From positions 248,001-312,000 of the forward strand of contig MU859070.1 of assembly GCA_033297205.1 (NCBI GenBank): a DNA stretch of 64,000 nucleotides, read 5' to 3'. The notes below the pieces were generated by a model. It did no database searches, was not told the origin of the DNA, and saw only the letters and a program-made list of their open reading frames with translations. This DNA is from Pseudoneurospora amorphoporcata. Lineage: Eukaryota; Ascomycota; Sordariomycetes; Sordariales; Sordariaceae. Every line of letters starts with the position of its first letter. The first letter of the stretch is position 1. Below, piece after piece: positions 24,329-36,133 of the stretch. A program made the position numbers and the translations under genes.

Positions 24329-26202
24329 GGCAGTCTGATGTCGGCAACGTCTGGCGACCTTCCGTCTTCCGCTTCTGGTTGAGAGGGATCCATCGTGAAC
24401 GGGGTTGTTGGTGGTGTGTGAGCCCCCGGTCCAGGGTTGAGTGTGCAGTGGACGACACATGTGAGGGTTGAGCTGGGAGTGCTAAGATGGTCCGAGCTTT
24501 GGTGGAAGCTCCGCGGTGCCAGCCGGAGGCTCCCGCGTTTGCCGCCGCTCGCTGCTCGTTCGGTCGGCAGATGCATTGGTGGCTCGAGCACGCTTCGAAA
24601 TTTCAAGTGGGGCCCAGTCACGCCCGCACCACAGAGAACAAAAAGCTCGGCCGCGCGCCGACTTTTGAGGATTTTCTTCTTTTTTCCTTCATGACCCTTC
24701 CATTCAAAACAATATGATGAAAGCCCAGGTGTTAATTTGATGAAGCTTCCTCTTTCCTGACCTTTCGAACTCTCCCCTCACGGGGCTTAAGTGGTTCGAT
24801 GGTGACGGAATGTTGGGAATTTTGAAATAAGCGTTCGGCACACCGACCTTGTTACTCATCGGACGCCAACACGGCACTCTGATTCTATCTGAATGAAGGA
24901 GTTCTTGTTTTCTTGTCTTTTCTTCCTTTCCCCTCTGGTCGTTGCGCACCAGTCTTGGTTTCTTGAGGCTCGGGTTCCCTTGGGTCCATATTTACATACC
25001 CTACTACCCTCACTGTTACGAGCTGTGTAGGATCCAAGGTAAGACTTTGCTAAGGTATAGATTAAGAGAGATGGTTGTCCATCGTGTGTATACATGTGCG
25101 GGGTTCTCGTCAGCCAGCTTGGTGGTTCCCTATGCATATTGGGGGTCACAGAGGCTGGTTTAGGACACGACCGCTGATATCATATTCTACAATATCGCAT
25201 TTATATCGCTACAGTTTTGCTGTCTTGAAATGGTTCCATGTCTTGCGCACGTATCAGTGGGGAATATACCTAGTAATCTCCAAATGAGATGGGCAGTAGC
25301 GTGATTTGCGATCTCCCCAAGCGCATCATGTCGAGATTTGAGGGCATCGCAACCCAAACCCTTGGGTCATGCACACCATTTTCTGGATGCAACACTTTTC
25401 AACGTCGGCAGTGATGCTCAACGTGGTTCCATTCAAACCGACGCCCGACATTAGAGGGGTCGGACAAGGAATCCGGGTGATGTTTGTCGGAGATCACTCA
25501 TCACTGGACTGCTGTGCCTGGAGACTGGAGGAGGGCCCATGTCAACCTAATGATATCCCTTGTATTTCGTCTAGCGCGTATCCGCTATAAAATCTGCCCG
25601 TCACCTTCTGCGCTTCCACTTCTCCCGTTGTCTCCATGCTCCCCTGCCCCCGTGCAACCTCCAATCGTGCATTGGCTTCAACATCTCCCTACCCTACCGC
25701 TGCCGCTCCCCCTACCGTTCCCCCTCGGCTCCCCCTACACATTGAATCGCCTACAAACGCCAGTACGTACCTGTTTCGGGGGCCCGGTCAAAAGTGCTGC
25801 ACAGGGCACTTCCTTATAGATTACATTGTGTTCATCCGACGTCCAAGGCCACACGGTATTGAGGCATCTACACTCCCGCTCCATCGACTTCCTCCAGCCA
25901 ACGACCACCGCCGTCATTACATCAGACACTTCGAGTCGATACATCCAGCTCTTCCGAGGTCAGACGCTGCCCGACCGCGACCCCCAATCCAACAACCGCG
26001 GTATCAACTGTTAGGCCGGCCGCCATTCACTTACATCATTTCATCTTACAATCGTTCCGACTCAATCCCTCCATACGCTTCCGAGACCCGACAAGCGACG
26101 AGCAATATACGAGCTGGAATTCGCGCGCCGAAGTTGACACTACAAGCACTTTTTCAATACCCAGGAGCAGGTCGGCCATCTGGTTGCGACTAGCTAGAGG
26201 AA
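24329..26202. other. Shared upstream region of divergent AspRS and AP180 genes
   Basis: 1.9 kb between two divergent starts, holding promoters and leaders. From about 25600 the sequence becomes C-rich with CCCCTACC repeats, typical of a fungal leader. No coding region is convincing. Confidence 0.6.
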
Positions 26203-27645
26203 ATGGCAAGCTCCTTCGAAAAGTCCGTCAAGGGCGCGACCAAAATCAAGGTTCGTCAGCCGGTCCTACTTGTCCTACACTGCCATCTCAGAGCCTTGCG
26301 ATCCGGCGGCTAACGGCTCACAATCGATCATGACAACAGGCCGCACCTCCAAAGACGAAGTACATCGAACATATCCTTGTCGCGACACATTCGGGTGAGG
26401 CGGGAGTGGGCGAGGTCTTTAGGGTATTACAGACACGGTTGCGCGATTCAACATGGACCGTTGTCTTCAAGAGTTTGATTACGGTACACCTCATGATCCG
26501 AGAGGGTTCGCCAGATGTTACCCTAGCATACCTTGCTAAGCACCGGAGTATGCTGGGTCTGGGCATGATATCGGATGGTTAGCAGTGCCGGAGCCATTGG
26601 TTCCTTTCACCTTGTCTTGCTCTTTGCGCAGAGTGCTAACAAGTGGCCGCGCAGTTCAAACACAAGGTCTAAACATTCGTCATTACTACGACTACCTTAC
26701 CGAAAGGGTGCGAGCGTACCGCGACACAAAGATTGATTGGGTTCGAGGCAGGGAGAACCGGTTAGAGAAGCTCTCAGTCGAAAAAGGCTTGCTGCGAGAG
26801 ACAGAGTCTGTTCAGAAGCAGCTCACTGCCTTGCTCAAATGCGATGTGCGTTGCTCTCCGGATGTATGCGCTTTCAACGCTTGTTGCTGACACATATGAG
26901 CAGGTCATGGACAACGAACCAGAAAATGAAATTACGGTTACCGTGTTTAGGCTCTTGGTCCTTGACCTTCTTGCCTTGTTCCAAGCTCTAAATCAGGCCA
27001 TGATCAACATTCTCGGTAGGACCTTATTCAACTTCACCTGACGTTGCCCCAAGCTGACACGTCTCAGGCCACTTCTTTGAAATGTCAAAGCCTGACGCCG
27101 AGAGAGCTATGGACATTTACCGGAACTTTGCCCGCCAAACCGATTTCGTGGTGCAATACCTCAGTGTCGCTCGGCAATATGAACACCATACCAGGGTTGA
27201 GGTTCCTAAGCTCAAGCACGCGCCCGTAAACCTTGGACGACAGCTGGAGGATTATCTGAAGGATCCGGACTTCGAGATTCACCGGAGGCAATATTTGGCC
27301 GAGCTGGAGGCGAAGAAGAAGGGAGGCTCATCTTCGATGTCGAAGTTCCCTAAGGCGGAGTCGTCCACGAAGAACACTGCCGCAGCGACCACAAGCACAA
27401 AAGAAGAGTCATCAAGGCCAGCCATTCCTATCAAGTCGGCAGATGCCAACCTCATCGATTTCTTCGACTCGATCGAGCAAAACCAGACGCAAATGAATGT
27501 CCAGGCACAACCGCAACTTCAGCAACCTCAGGGACAGATGCAAATGAGCGCAAACCCATGGGCACAGGCTGGCTTCCAACCTCAACCCACTCAGCCGTTT
27601 CAGACCAACGATTTTGCGGCTCAGGCTGCCTTCCAACAAGCTTTC

Positions 27646-27679
<34 letters not shown>

Positions 27680-28392
27680 CAACAATGGATCCTTTTGGTC
27701 AAGTTCAGCAGACTCCTCAGCAACCGATGCAACAGGCCTTCACGGGGGCTGGGTATGGTGGCTTTCCTCTCCAGCAACAAGCCTTCCAAACCACCTCGTT
27801 GTCTCCTGTCCCCCATGACTCCATGGCGAATTTCCAGACGGCTGCAACGACCGGCTTCGGAGGTCTTCAGCCACCCCAGCAAGTCACCAACCCTTTCCGA
27901 CAGTCTATGATGATCAACCAACAGCAAACGGGATCTCCATTCTCTCCAACGAACAACTCCCCTTTCCAGCAGCAGCAGCAACCACAACAGCAACAACAGC
28001 AACAAATGCAGCGTCCCGTAACTGCGCAGTCTACCAACCCCTTTGCTCGCGCATCTCCCCAGGCGGCACAACCTTTTGCTTCTCCAGCCAACTCGCCTTT
28101 CCAATCGGCTCCTCCTCAGCAACCACAGCCGACCGGAACCAACCCATTCGCGAGGGGCTTCGCCGCTTCTCAGCCGGCCCAACAGCAGCAGCAGCGGCCC
28201 GTCACTGCCGGCGGCCCCCTCCTTGCGACGCCAACAGGCAGCACAAATCCTTTCCGTCAGGGTGCGTTCGTGAACCATGCTACCGGTATGGGGTGGCAGC
28301 ATAACCAAGCTCCTATAGGGGGCGGGCTCGACCAGCTCGAGACAATCCCGGTGTTTCCGAGGCCAGCACAGCAAACGCCATGGCAGCAATGA
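26203..28392 (+). CDS. AP180/CALM-type clathrin adaptor (ANTH domain)
   Basis: Endocytic adaptor that binds PtdIns(4,5)P2 and clathrin at the plasma membrane; homologue of yeast YAP1801/1802. Exons are 26203-26250, 26340-26577, 26655-26845, 26904-27015 and 27068-28392, giving 637 aa with all phases consistent. Residues 1-270 or so are the ANTH domain: MASSFEKSVKGATKIK at the N-terminus, then PPKTKYIEHIL with the lysine-rich lipid-binding loop, then NIRHYYDYL and later helices ending with the VQYLSVARQYEHHTRV segment. The rest is disordered and Gln-rich, with CAG/CAA runs (27649-27681) and four NPF motifs (TNPFRQS, TNPFARAS, TNPFARGF, TNPFRQG) that bind EH domains of Ede1/Pan1-type proteins. 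The gene converges with tfb3. Confidence 0.95.
27649..27681 (+). repeat. CAG/CAA glutamine tract
   Basis: In-frame trinucleotide repeat encoding eleven or so consecutive Gln in the AP180 tail. A second interrupted tract is at about 27967-28010. Length variation between strains would be expected. Confidence 0.8.
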
Positions 28393-29942
28393 TGAGTGTT
28401 GTTTGTCTACCCTCTGACAGCCGCGTAACGCTTGACTCCCTTAATCTTGGATTTCAACGGCCGTAGGGGCAAGCGTTTGACGTTGACATGCACTAAACCC
28501 TTTTCAGCCGTTCTGCTGTTTTCCTTTTCTTTTGACTTGTTTGGTTTGTTCGGGAAGGCACGAACAGGCAAGCCATACATCTAGCGTGGCGTTCTTATTG
28601 CTTCTTTTTCCTAGCCCAGTTTCTTTTCACACTGGTATTATTATTCGATTCTCCGAGGAACCTTGATCTGGCATTGTTATCCCGAGATTTCTGGCAATGC
28701 CCCCTCCTTATCCACTAAAAGGTAGTCTACGTTTTGGGTAGCAGGGCAGTTTAGTGTTGTTGTGCGTTCAAATGGGCAGCAATAAGAAAAGTTAAAAGAT
28801 TGATGGTTGAGAGGGATCAAAGGCTACGTATGTACACTCAAGTGCGTAAAGGGAGGGGCGATTTAAAGGGTTTACAAAGGGGAGTCGGAATGGATATACA
28901 AATCAAGACGGCTGGATTGACTGGATTTCGAGTTTCCAAGACTGAATGGGTGATTGAGTTGAGTAGCTGCGAGGACAAGTCTTGGGCGTGGAGAGGCGTG
29001 ATGATAGCGACAACATCATATCTCTACAATTCAATACTGGTTTGTTTGTTAGTTTGGTTCTTCGGCCATAGGTTGAGCAGGGGAGATCTAGAGTTCTTAT
29101 TGGCTTCGAAAGAGAGAAATCGTCTTCCGTTTGAAGTGTCATGGGACAATTGCAAGGGTTGAAAACGCCAAAGAAGCCCCTTATGCTTCTCGCCGTTTGC
29201 TTTCCGTCTGCTATTAAGGCCTTTGGGGATGAGAAAATATAAGAGAGTAGGCCCTAATAGCACCCATCCGCTCCAAAACCCAAATGCTTTTCCACTTCCA
29301 ATGCTTCGAAAGTGGAAATTGGCGTTTTTTGTACCAGACTAACAAACAAACCAGGGTTAGATTGTAGTTGTGTCGGTGGACACTTCTCCTGTCCAGGAAA
29401 GGCGGGATGGGAAAGAAGGTAGACATTCTACAGTAGGAGGCCTGGAGGGCTCTTTTTACTTTGTAAATCTTAATCTGTATTATGTTGGACACTTCTGAGT
29501 TCTATATAATCCAATCCTGATGCCTTCCGTGCGCTTCCTTTCCTCCCTCCTGTTGCAATATTTCACGCAATCCATGTTCCTCGCTAGAGCTTTATCACAA
29601 ACGAATACTTCACTAGGCGGCAAAGGGCGCGATCGTTGTAAAGTACTGCTTTTCGCCAAGTTCTATTCTACGTTGCTTCTAGACTGCGACCATCTGTATA
29701 TTGAATTCCTCATCCTGAAATCCACACTAGACTTCGTGACCTGTGCCCTCTAAAACCCCCAATTCTAAAGTTCATCTCTATGATGTTGCCGCCACCCCAC
29801 GTGTATTCCAAAGCCAAAATCCGTAAGGAAAAGCAAGACTCAAATCCCTGGGTGAACGCCGTCGCTATGCAACCAAAGACACCACCACCTCCACGACCAC
29901 GAAATAGGGTCTGTAGGGCATACCGCTCTAGAACCGCTCTGC
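28393..29942. other. Intergenic between convergent AP180 and tfb3 genes
   Basis: No gene seen. The stretch has the 3' untranslated regions of both neighbours and contains the long inverted repeat at 29024-29365. Confidence 0.6.
29024..29365. repeat. Long imperfect palindrome, MITE-like
   Basis: The outer arms (about 29024-29060 and 29329-29365) match over about 37 nt with six mismatches, mostly transitions; the core CTGGTTTGTTTGTTAGT is perfect. Inner arms GCTATTAAGGCC (29210-29221) and GGCCCTAATAGC (29250-29261) pair with one mismatch. No coding capacity. It lies between two converging genes. Confidence 0.6.
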
Positions 29943-31019
29943 TCAGTCCAAATCCATCCTGTCCGGATCATCCGCGGCAGCAACCATTTCTCCAGCTTGT
30001 GACAATCCATTACCATTGCCAACCTCCTTCTCATCCTCGACAAACACGCCCAACCCAGCAAACGCTTCATACAAAGCCCTCGCCGCAAAGTCGTCAAAGC
30101 TGTATCCACCAGCAACATGCTGTCTGTCCAACCGGTACTTCTCCATAAGCGGGTGAGCCAACCCTACATGAAGCTTATACCGACTAGGCGCAAAGTCCAT
30201 GCCTCCAAATGGATCATATGGGCCCTGTGGAGCTGGCGCCTTGGGCTTCTCCTTTAGGCCACGGATGGACAGGCGCTCGACTTCTGAGGCGCCCATTCCA
30301 GCCACGGCGGCGGCAGCGGGGTTCGGAGCAGCCGGTTCTGTGATACCGCCACGCTGTCCACGCCTCTTCAGTTGCACCTTCGTCGCGGGCTCCGCTGCCG
30401 TCGTAATTCCCTTGGCAAGATTATCCAACTCCATCTCCCGACTTCTCACCCTCTCCCTCTTCTCCTCCTCGGCCTCCTTAATCGCCTCAATCCGTCTTTG
30501 TCTCGCCGCATCCCTCTCCGCCGCCAGCCTCTTGCGGCTCATCTCATCCGCTTCCCTCCCCGCCTTCTTGTTCCTCTCAATATCCTGTCTATGCTCCGCC
30601 TCCCAAGCAGCCAGTTGCGCCTCCGCCTGCCTTCTCTTTTCATCGGACCCATTCACCAGCTCAAACGCCAGGTCCTCGACCATCTGCAGGTAATTGTTGT
30701 AATCCTGCAATGTCTCAAAGTCGTCTTCCTTTTGGTTGAACACGGCGGCGACGCGACGACGGATGTCGACTTCGCGCTCGACACTTAGGTCGCCGAAGAA
30801 GGCGGACCGGAAACCTTTCCGGCGGAGGGTCTTGTTGCAGCCGGCGTGCGGACATTGGTTGGGTCCGTCGTTGAACAAACGGTTGGCGCAGTTGAGACAC
30901 ATGGAGTGGTAGCATTCGGGGTTGAACACGAAGACGATGTCTGGGTTCAGGTACTTGCGGGACTTGCAGACGGGACACATTTCGTCTTCGAAACCGAGGG
31001 GGTCGAGGGGGCGGGCCAT
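29943..31019 (-). CDS. tfb3: TFIIH subunit Tfb3 / CDK-activating kinase assembly factor MAT1
   Basis: Component of TFIIH that links the Cdk7-type kinase and cyclin H module to the core in transcription and nucleotide excision repair. Single exon, 358 aa. Residues 15-66 form a C3HC4 RING finger (CPVCKSRKY, then FNPECYHSMCLNC, then CPHAGC). The central MAT1 region is a long charged coiled coil rich in Glu, Arg and Lys (about 110-215). A Pro/Ala-rich linker leads to the C-terminal helix region that contacts the kinase-cyclin pair (YDPFGGMDFAPSRYKL). Length matches fungal family members. It is divergent from nudC, with 828 bp between starts. Confidence 0.96.
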   Translation of the reverse strand: MARPLDPLGFEDEMCPVCKSRKYLNPDIVFVFNPECYHSMCLNCANRLFNDGPNQCPHAGCNKTLRRKGFRSAFFGDLSVEREVDIRRRVAAVFNQKEDDFETLQDYNNYLQMVEDLAFELVNGSDEKRRQAEAQLAAWEAEHRQDIERNKKAGREADEMSRKRLAAERDAARQRRIEAIKEAEEEKRERVRSREMELDNLAKGITTAAEPATKVQLKRRGQRGGITEPAAPNPAAAAVAGMGASEVERLSIRGLKEKPKAPAPQGPYDPFGGMDFAPSRYKLHVGLAHPLMEKYRLDRQHVAGGYSFDDFAARALYEAFAGLGVFVEDEKEVGNGNGLSQAGEMVAAADDPDRMDLD

Positions 31020-31847
31020 GGTGGGTAGTTTTGGGTGGTCGGAGACCGAGTGGAGTGCTGCGCAGTGGGATTTCGGTAGATAAGGGTCGGTAGGTATTGT
31101 GAGTTCAAGATGTTTTGCTGATTGAGGAGGGCGTGGGTTGCTGGTTTATAACAACGAAAGGGCGTTTTCCTTCAAGGGGGAGAATCCGTATCCGAGGGCT
31201 CAGGACGTCTCTGGAGGTGTCGGTGAGTGAGTGGCGATCACGAGCCCAAATCTTCCTTTATATCCGTTCGGACGTCGGTGTTTGCGATAAGAACGTGTTG
31301 CGCGGCAGGCTCGGTCCAAAAGTGTTGTTTGTAATGCGAATTCGGTTAGCCAGACATTACTGGTCACGCGGGTGTTGTACAAGCGGTGGAAGGGGAAGTT
31401 CGAAAATATCGAAGACGAAATTGAAACCCGAGTGGGATCGATGATGTTGTGAAAGAGGGACCGATCGATAACGGGCTGTCGGGCTGAATAATCCCTGCTT
31501 CTGTCAACCCCAACAACGCGCCAGTGCTCCAGTGGACGCTACCCTGACGGCGCAGGGTGGGGCAGTCCACGGCACTCTGCCGCGCTCAGCCGGGCTCCGT
31601 CTCAGATTCTCAGGGGACTGCCCCTGGACGCGGGCAATGGAACGGAAGCGCGGGGTGGGTCCCACTCGGTGACAGCTTACGGGCAGCTCCTGGGATTGGG
31701 CGGCCGAAGCCGTTGCGGGTTCAATTGCTTGCCCCTCAGAAATTCGGTCATCGCGTTCCATCGTCTTCTACAGCTACAACACCAGAGCTGCTGTCATCCT
31801 TGTTCCCAAATCATCCACATCCAAGTAAACAACTAAGTACCTTCAAG
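31020..31847. other. Bidirectional promoter, tfb3/nudC
   Basis: 828 bp between divergent starts. No gene is seen. The last 60 bases before the nudC ATG are A/C-rich, as in a leader. Confidence 0.6.
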
Positions 31848-32639
31848 ATGGCTGACAACAAAGGTGCGCTTTCAGAACTTTAGTTTCCCCTGCTCTCTAG
31901 ACCAAAAATCCAACCTGCCATCAAACATATCCCACTAACTAATCTAACAATGTCATCAGACGTACCAGAGCTCACCCCCGCCGAGGAGGCCGCTGCCCGC
32001 GCTAAGGAGCAAGCCGAGCAGGAGGCTCTCCCCTACAAGTGGACACAGACCATTGGCGACGTCGACATAACTATCCTCGTCCCCGATAACCTGAAGGGCA
32101 AGGATATGGTGGTTGATATCAAGAAGCAAAGTCTCACAGCTGGTATTAAGGGTCAAGAGCCTATTATCAAGGTATGTCCCTGCCTGTCTACATACACCTC
32201 ACACCCTTTCCTACACTACCGCACAACAGCACACCAAACCACCCAAACCCCTCTTCAATCCCTTCAACTAACTCTTCTGCTTCAACAGGGCGACCTCCCC
32301 CACCGCATCCTCCTCGACGACAGCACCTGGACCCTCTCCCCGGCCCCCAACAACCAAAAAGCGCTCGAAATCCATCTCGAAAAGCACAACAAGCTCGAAT
32401 GGTGGCCTCACGTAGTCACTTCCGCGCCCAAAATCGACGTTTCCAAGATCGTCCCCGAGAACAGCAAGCTCTCGGACCTCGAGGGCGAGACGAGGGCGAT
32501 GGTGGAGAAGATGATGTACGACCAGAGACAAAAGGAGATGGGACTGCCGACGAGCGATGAGCAGAAGAAGATTGATATCTTGAAGAAGTTCCAGGAGCAG
32601 CATCCGGAGATGGATTTTAGTAAGGCAAAGATTCAGTAG
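31848..32639 (+). CDS. nudC: Nuclear movement protein NudC (CS domain)
   Basis: NudC binds the LIS1/NudF-dynein system and acts as an Hsp90-like co-chaperone; in Aspergillus it is needed for nuclear migration and normal wall growth. Exons are 31848-31863, 31960-32171 and 32289-32639, giving 192 aa, close to the A. nidulans protein. The first coding exon is only 16 nt. The second intron is 117 nt and very pyrimidine/ACC-rich. The CS (p23-like) domain runs from YKWTQTIGDVDITILV through QSLTAGIKGQEPII to WWPHVVTSAPKIDV. The conserved C-terminal helix MVEKMMYDQRQKEMGLP follows. Confidence 0.97.
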
Positions 32640-33995
32640 GGGGATGGGGAAGAATAAAGTGAGGGTGGGAGGTCGGGTGTGTGTGTGTTTTGGGTTTTGG
32701 GGGGGGGGGGTGGTGAAAGCCCTGAGGTTAAAAAGGAGGGACATAATCATGATAATGAACAACTAATGACTTCCATAGCGCGCGAAGGAGGCTCCAAGGA
32801 ATGGTCTCCAGGATGCTCATTTAACTGTAAAAAGATCCAGGGCACGCTTTACATTTCGTATTCAAGAGGATCCTAGGACAATCAAATAAGTGAAATATAA
32901 ATATTGGGGGATAAAGTTTGTCCAAAGAAATAATCTTCAAGATCATGCACCTGAGCAAAATGGTGTTGTAGATAAAAATATTTCGTATTTACGGCCATTT
33001 TGAGACGTAATAATTTTTGTTTACCGAAATATTTCAAGTTAAAGACTCTGAGCAAGATCATCTTCAGAATTGTAAAATTGGTCTAAAAGGATCCTAGGAC
33101 CATCCGTTTAGTGAATATCATCTTCCGGATCATTTTGTAGGAATAACATTATCCGGGTGATCATTTTCTAGAACTCCCTCCGCGCGCTATAGTTGGAACA
33201 TCATCTTTCGTCTGGAATCAGAGGGGTGAAAGTGCTGTCCTTGGATGCTTCCTCGGGACTGTTGTAGTGATCTTCCGTTATCGTCACCCACGGACTACGT
33301 TGTGCCTGGAAGAGCCAGAGCTGTGAAAATGATGGTGCGTAGATCGAGTTCATGGGCAACGCATGGGATCAGAGGAACAGTTCCTAGCTAAAGAACTTGT
33401 CACAATGTCAGGAGCATCATACATGTAGGCACCAAGGAAACACACAATGAGCTGATGATGCCAAACCGACCATTTATTTTCATGCAAGCAGATATCTATA
33501 AAACGTTTATTGACACATCAAAATATGCAGAGATGTGAGATGTGATGGGTGAAACGAATCGCCGAGATCATGGTGTAGATATCATGGCGTCAGAGAGCCC
33601 ATTCGGATTTAATATTGGAAGCGCTAGTAATGAGAAGGCAGACTGATAGCTGCGATCCATCAATTGTCAGATTAATAAGCGTTCCGAAAGGTGAAGGCTG
33701 CATTCAGCTCATTTTCCAAACGTCAACGGATAACAGCAGTGTTGTCCCTTGGGGGGTGGTTTCACGCGACGAGAGGTATCCTAAATGTTAGTTCACAACA
33801 CACAGTTGCATTGAATTGTCCAGGAAGGTAAGGAAAATGTGGTGTTTTTGATCACGAACTGCGAATCGTCAGGAACAGATGGATGTCAACAGACGAACGA
33901 GGATGCTGATATAGTTCGATTCTGACAGAAATCGAGACTGCCGACAACCTCTTGACGAGCCAAAACATGGGGGGTATCAAATCAACACTAGGCCA
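32640..33995. other. AT-rich intergenic region with diverged direct repeats
   Basis: Lies between the convergent nudC and URI genes. A run of eleven or so G is at about 32700-32710. A stretch of about 34 bp starting with GGATCCTAGGAC occurs at about 32866-32900 and again at 33087-33120, and ATCTTC-GATCAT strings recur around it. No gene is seen; a degraded repeat element is likely. Confidence 0.5.
32866..33120. repeat. Diverged direct repeat, GGATCCTAGGAC core
   Basis: Two copies (32866-32900 and 33087-33120), 221 bp apart, share AGGATCCTAGGAC, ATC and GTGAA-TAT at the same spacing. No open frame is associated. Confidence 0.5.
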
Positions 33996-35843
33996 TCATG
34001 ATCTGGCCAACCGAGCCGCCTTGAATCTGCTCATGCGCGGCGGGCCGCCTTCTTCCTCATCCAGCGGGACGATGGGCTGTTCCTCCTCCGGCTTCATGAA
34101 CCCTCCCTCCTTCTGGATCATGCGATTCCGCAACCGGTTGTACTCAACCGCCGCCGCCCGGTACAGGAGCTCATCGTCCATGTCATCCGGCTCCTGCGGC
34201 GCAGATGAGACACTTCTCTCGACAACCTGGTTGGCCAGAATCTGATCCTCGGGAGGTGTGGGCGCGGTAGAAGGGGTAGAGTGAGACTCGTGGAAACGCT
34301 GAGGCAGCTGGAGAGGACCAGGAGGCGGGGATGCCACGGCCGGAGCAGCGGCTTTCCCGGTTGACGCGCGTTCTTTCTTGAACCGCGACACACGCTTGGG
34401 AGGTTCTGGCTCTTCCGAGTCCGGCTCATGAACTGCCGGTGCTGTGACCGCAGCTCCATGTTCGACAATATCCCCAATGGGATTGACCAAGGGCACCTTT
34501 GGCGCAGCGGGCTTCGGCTTCACAGCCGGATGGATCTCCTCCTCAGGGGCAATGTCCAGCTCCGTGGCGAACCGCACACCCTTCATCTCCTTTGCCTTCC
34601 CCTGGGACTTCATAGACGAGGCCGCCGGTGCCGGTGCCGATGCCGGTGTTGAGCGGGGTTCCCTAACGACAGTGATGTAACCACCACCAGCGTCCTTTCG
34701 ATTTTCATCATCCAGTTGCTGCGGCTTTTGACGCTCGACGGTGAACGCAGACTTGAAGCCCAAACGCTTCTCAAGCTCCTGCATACGCTGGATGTAATCA
34801 CTGGTGATCACGCTGTGCTTGGAGCGACCAAACTCGTCCTCGTCATCATCCTCCTCGAGCTCGTCCTCATATTCATCCCACTCCGCATCCTCATCCCCGG
34901 TGGACCCTTCGTCGATCTCGAGTTCGGCCACGATGGGATGGAGTTCCTCCTGCATGTACTGAAGCATGTCGGCGCGCAACTGGCTTTCGTCCTCCGGCTC
35001 GTCCTCGGGTATCACAGCTTTCGACATATCCATTGCCTCCTGTTCCTTGACCTTTTGCATGAGCTGCCTGAGTTCGTCGGCTGTGGTCGGCAATTGTTCG
35101 ACGGACTTTGTATCGTCGGCAAACGTGACACTCTTTGCGGAGCTTGTAGACGGGGTGGTAGGAGCCGTGCTCGAGGATTCGCTGGCGGTCGCAGATGCAA
35201 CAGAGGCGGAGACAGTAGTAGGAGGTTGCTCGACTACTGGCTTTTCTTGTGTGGTATTGGAGTTGGTTTGAGCCTGGGAAAGATCGGCCTCGGTCTCTGG
35301 GAGCTTCTCGATACCAGCCCTCTTGAGAGCCTCCTCGACCCTCTTGCCGACCTCGCCTCCGCTCTGCAGGCGGTACTGAACGACATTGTCTTCTTCATCC
35401 AGCTCCTCAATGATGTCGGTAATGGGAAGGCCAGTCTCTTCATCGGTGCCGCCGTCAGGGTTGGCGATGACCTTTGCCGCCGCGAGTTTGTTCTCTTCGG
35501 TTTCGACAAGCTTCGTCAGCGTATCGACGTTTTTCTCGACATAGTCGAGGCGGCGACCGAGTACATTGGAGATCTGATCCGCTTCCTTGAGATCCTTTTC
35601 GCCAAAGATCTCGTTGATTTCTTTTTTGGTGATGAGGGTGCCGTCATAGTCGCGACGGATGCGATCAAGCTCGGTGCGGGGAGACGGGCCCTTGGGCAGG
35701 CTGTCGACCTCCTCTTTGAGTGCTGCATACTCAAAGTAGGTTTGTTGCCAGTGGGTCAAGGATGCGTGAAGCTGGTTAACCTTGCCTTCGAGCAGCTGCA
35801 TATGCCGGTCGAGGTCGGCAAGATGATCTCTTGATGCTGCCAT
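33996..35843 (-). CDS. bud27: URI/Bud27-type unconventional prefoldin protein (DUF3835)
   Basis: Homologue of yeast Bud27 and human URI, a prefoldin-like scaffold that binds RPB5 and helps assemble RNA polymerases and, in yeast, translation initiation. Single exon, 615 aa. Residues 1-125 are an alpha-class prefoldin-like coiled-coil domain (DHLADLDRHMQLLEGKVNQL, then WQQTYFEYAALKEEV). The middle is disordered and strongly acidic (EYEDELEEDDDEDEFG), with VTFADD and GVRFATELDI motifs. The C-terminal DUF3835-type region has VSRFKKERAS and ends MSRFKAARLARS, the short repeated SRFK motif typical of these proteins. It converges with nudC. Confidence 0.9.
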   Translation of the reverse strand: MAASRDHLADLDRHMQLLEGKVNQLHASLTHWQQTYFEYAALKEEVDSLPKGPSPRTELDRIRRDYDGTLITKKEINEIFGEKDLKEADQISNVLGRRLDYVEKNVDTLTKLVETEENKLAAAKVIANPDGGTDEETGLPITDIIEELDEEDNVVQYRLQSGGEVGKRVEEALKRAGIEKLPETEADLSQAQTNSNTTQEKPVVEQPPTTVSASVASATASESSSTAPTTPSTSSAKSVTFADDTKSVEQLPTTADELRQLMQKVKEQEAMDMSKAVIPEDEPEDESQLRADMLQYMQEELHPIVAELEIDEGSTGDEDAEWDEYEDELEEDDDEDEFGRSKHSVITSDYIQRMQELEKRLGFKSAFTVERQKPQQLDDENRKDAGGGYITVVREPRSTPASAPAPAASSMKSQGKAKEMKGVRFATELDIAPEEEIHPAVKPKPAAPKVPLVNPIGDIVEHGAAVTAPAVHEPDSEEPEPPKRVSRFKKERASTGKAAAPAVASPPPGPLQLPQRFHESHSTPSTAPTPPEDQILANQVVERSVSSAPQEPDDMDDELLYRAAAVEYNRLRNRMIQKEGGFMKPEEEQPIVPLDEEEGGPPRMSRFKAARLARS

Positions 35844-36133
35844 AGTGGTGGATTGGAGGGATGGACGAAAGGGGTGTCAATGGATGATGCAAACAGGATT
35901 AAGGGAAAGAAAAGTTTCCCGATAACGGGCTCCTGTTAAAATTTTGGGGAGCTTATGTAACGGAATTGTTGGGGACAGGGTTAGGGTTGTCAGCCTCCGC
36001 CAGGAAAGAAGCATTTGGAATGTCAAACCATTCCTTCAAATTCTATGATGGATTTGCAAGATGCTTGAGGTTTCTTCTAGTTATGAGCTATGGTACTGTC
36101 TGTGATATTAAACTCCAGTCGGCGGAGGTAATC

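Noticed and set aside
27412..28389. 325-codon open frame antisense to the AP180 tail
   Set aside because: Arises from CAG/CTG repeats read on the other strand; Leu/Arg only.
34716..35834. 372-codon open frame antisense to URI/Bud27
   Set aside because: Leu-rich shadow of an acidic, low-complexity coding sequence; no start context or splice support.
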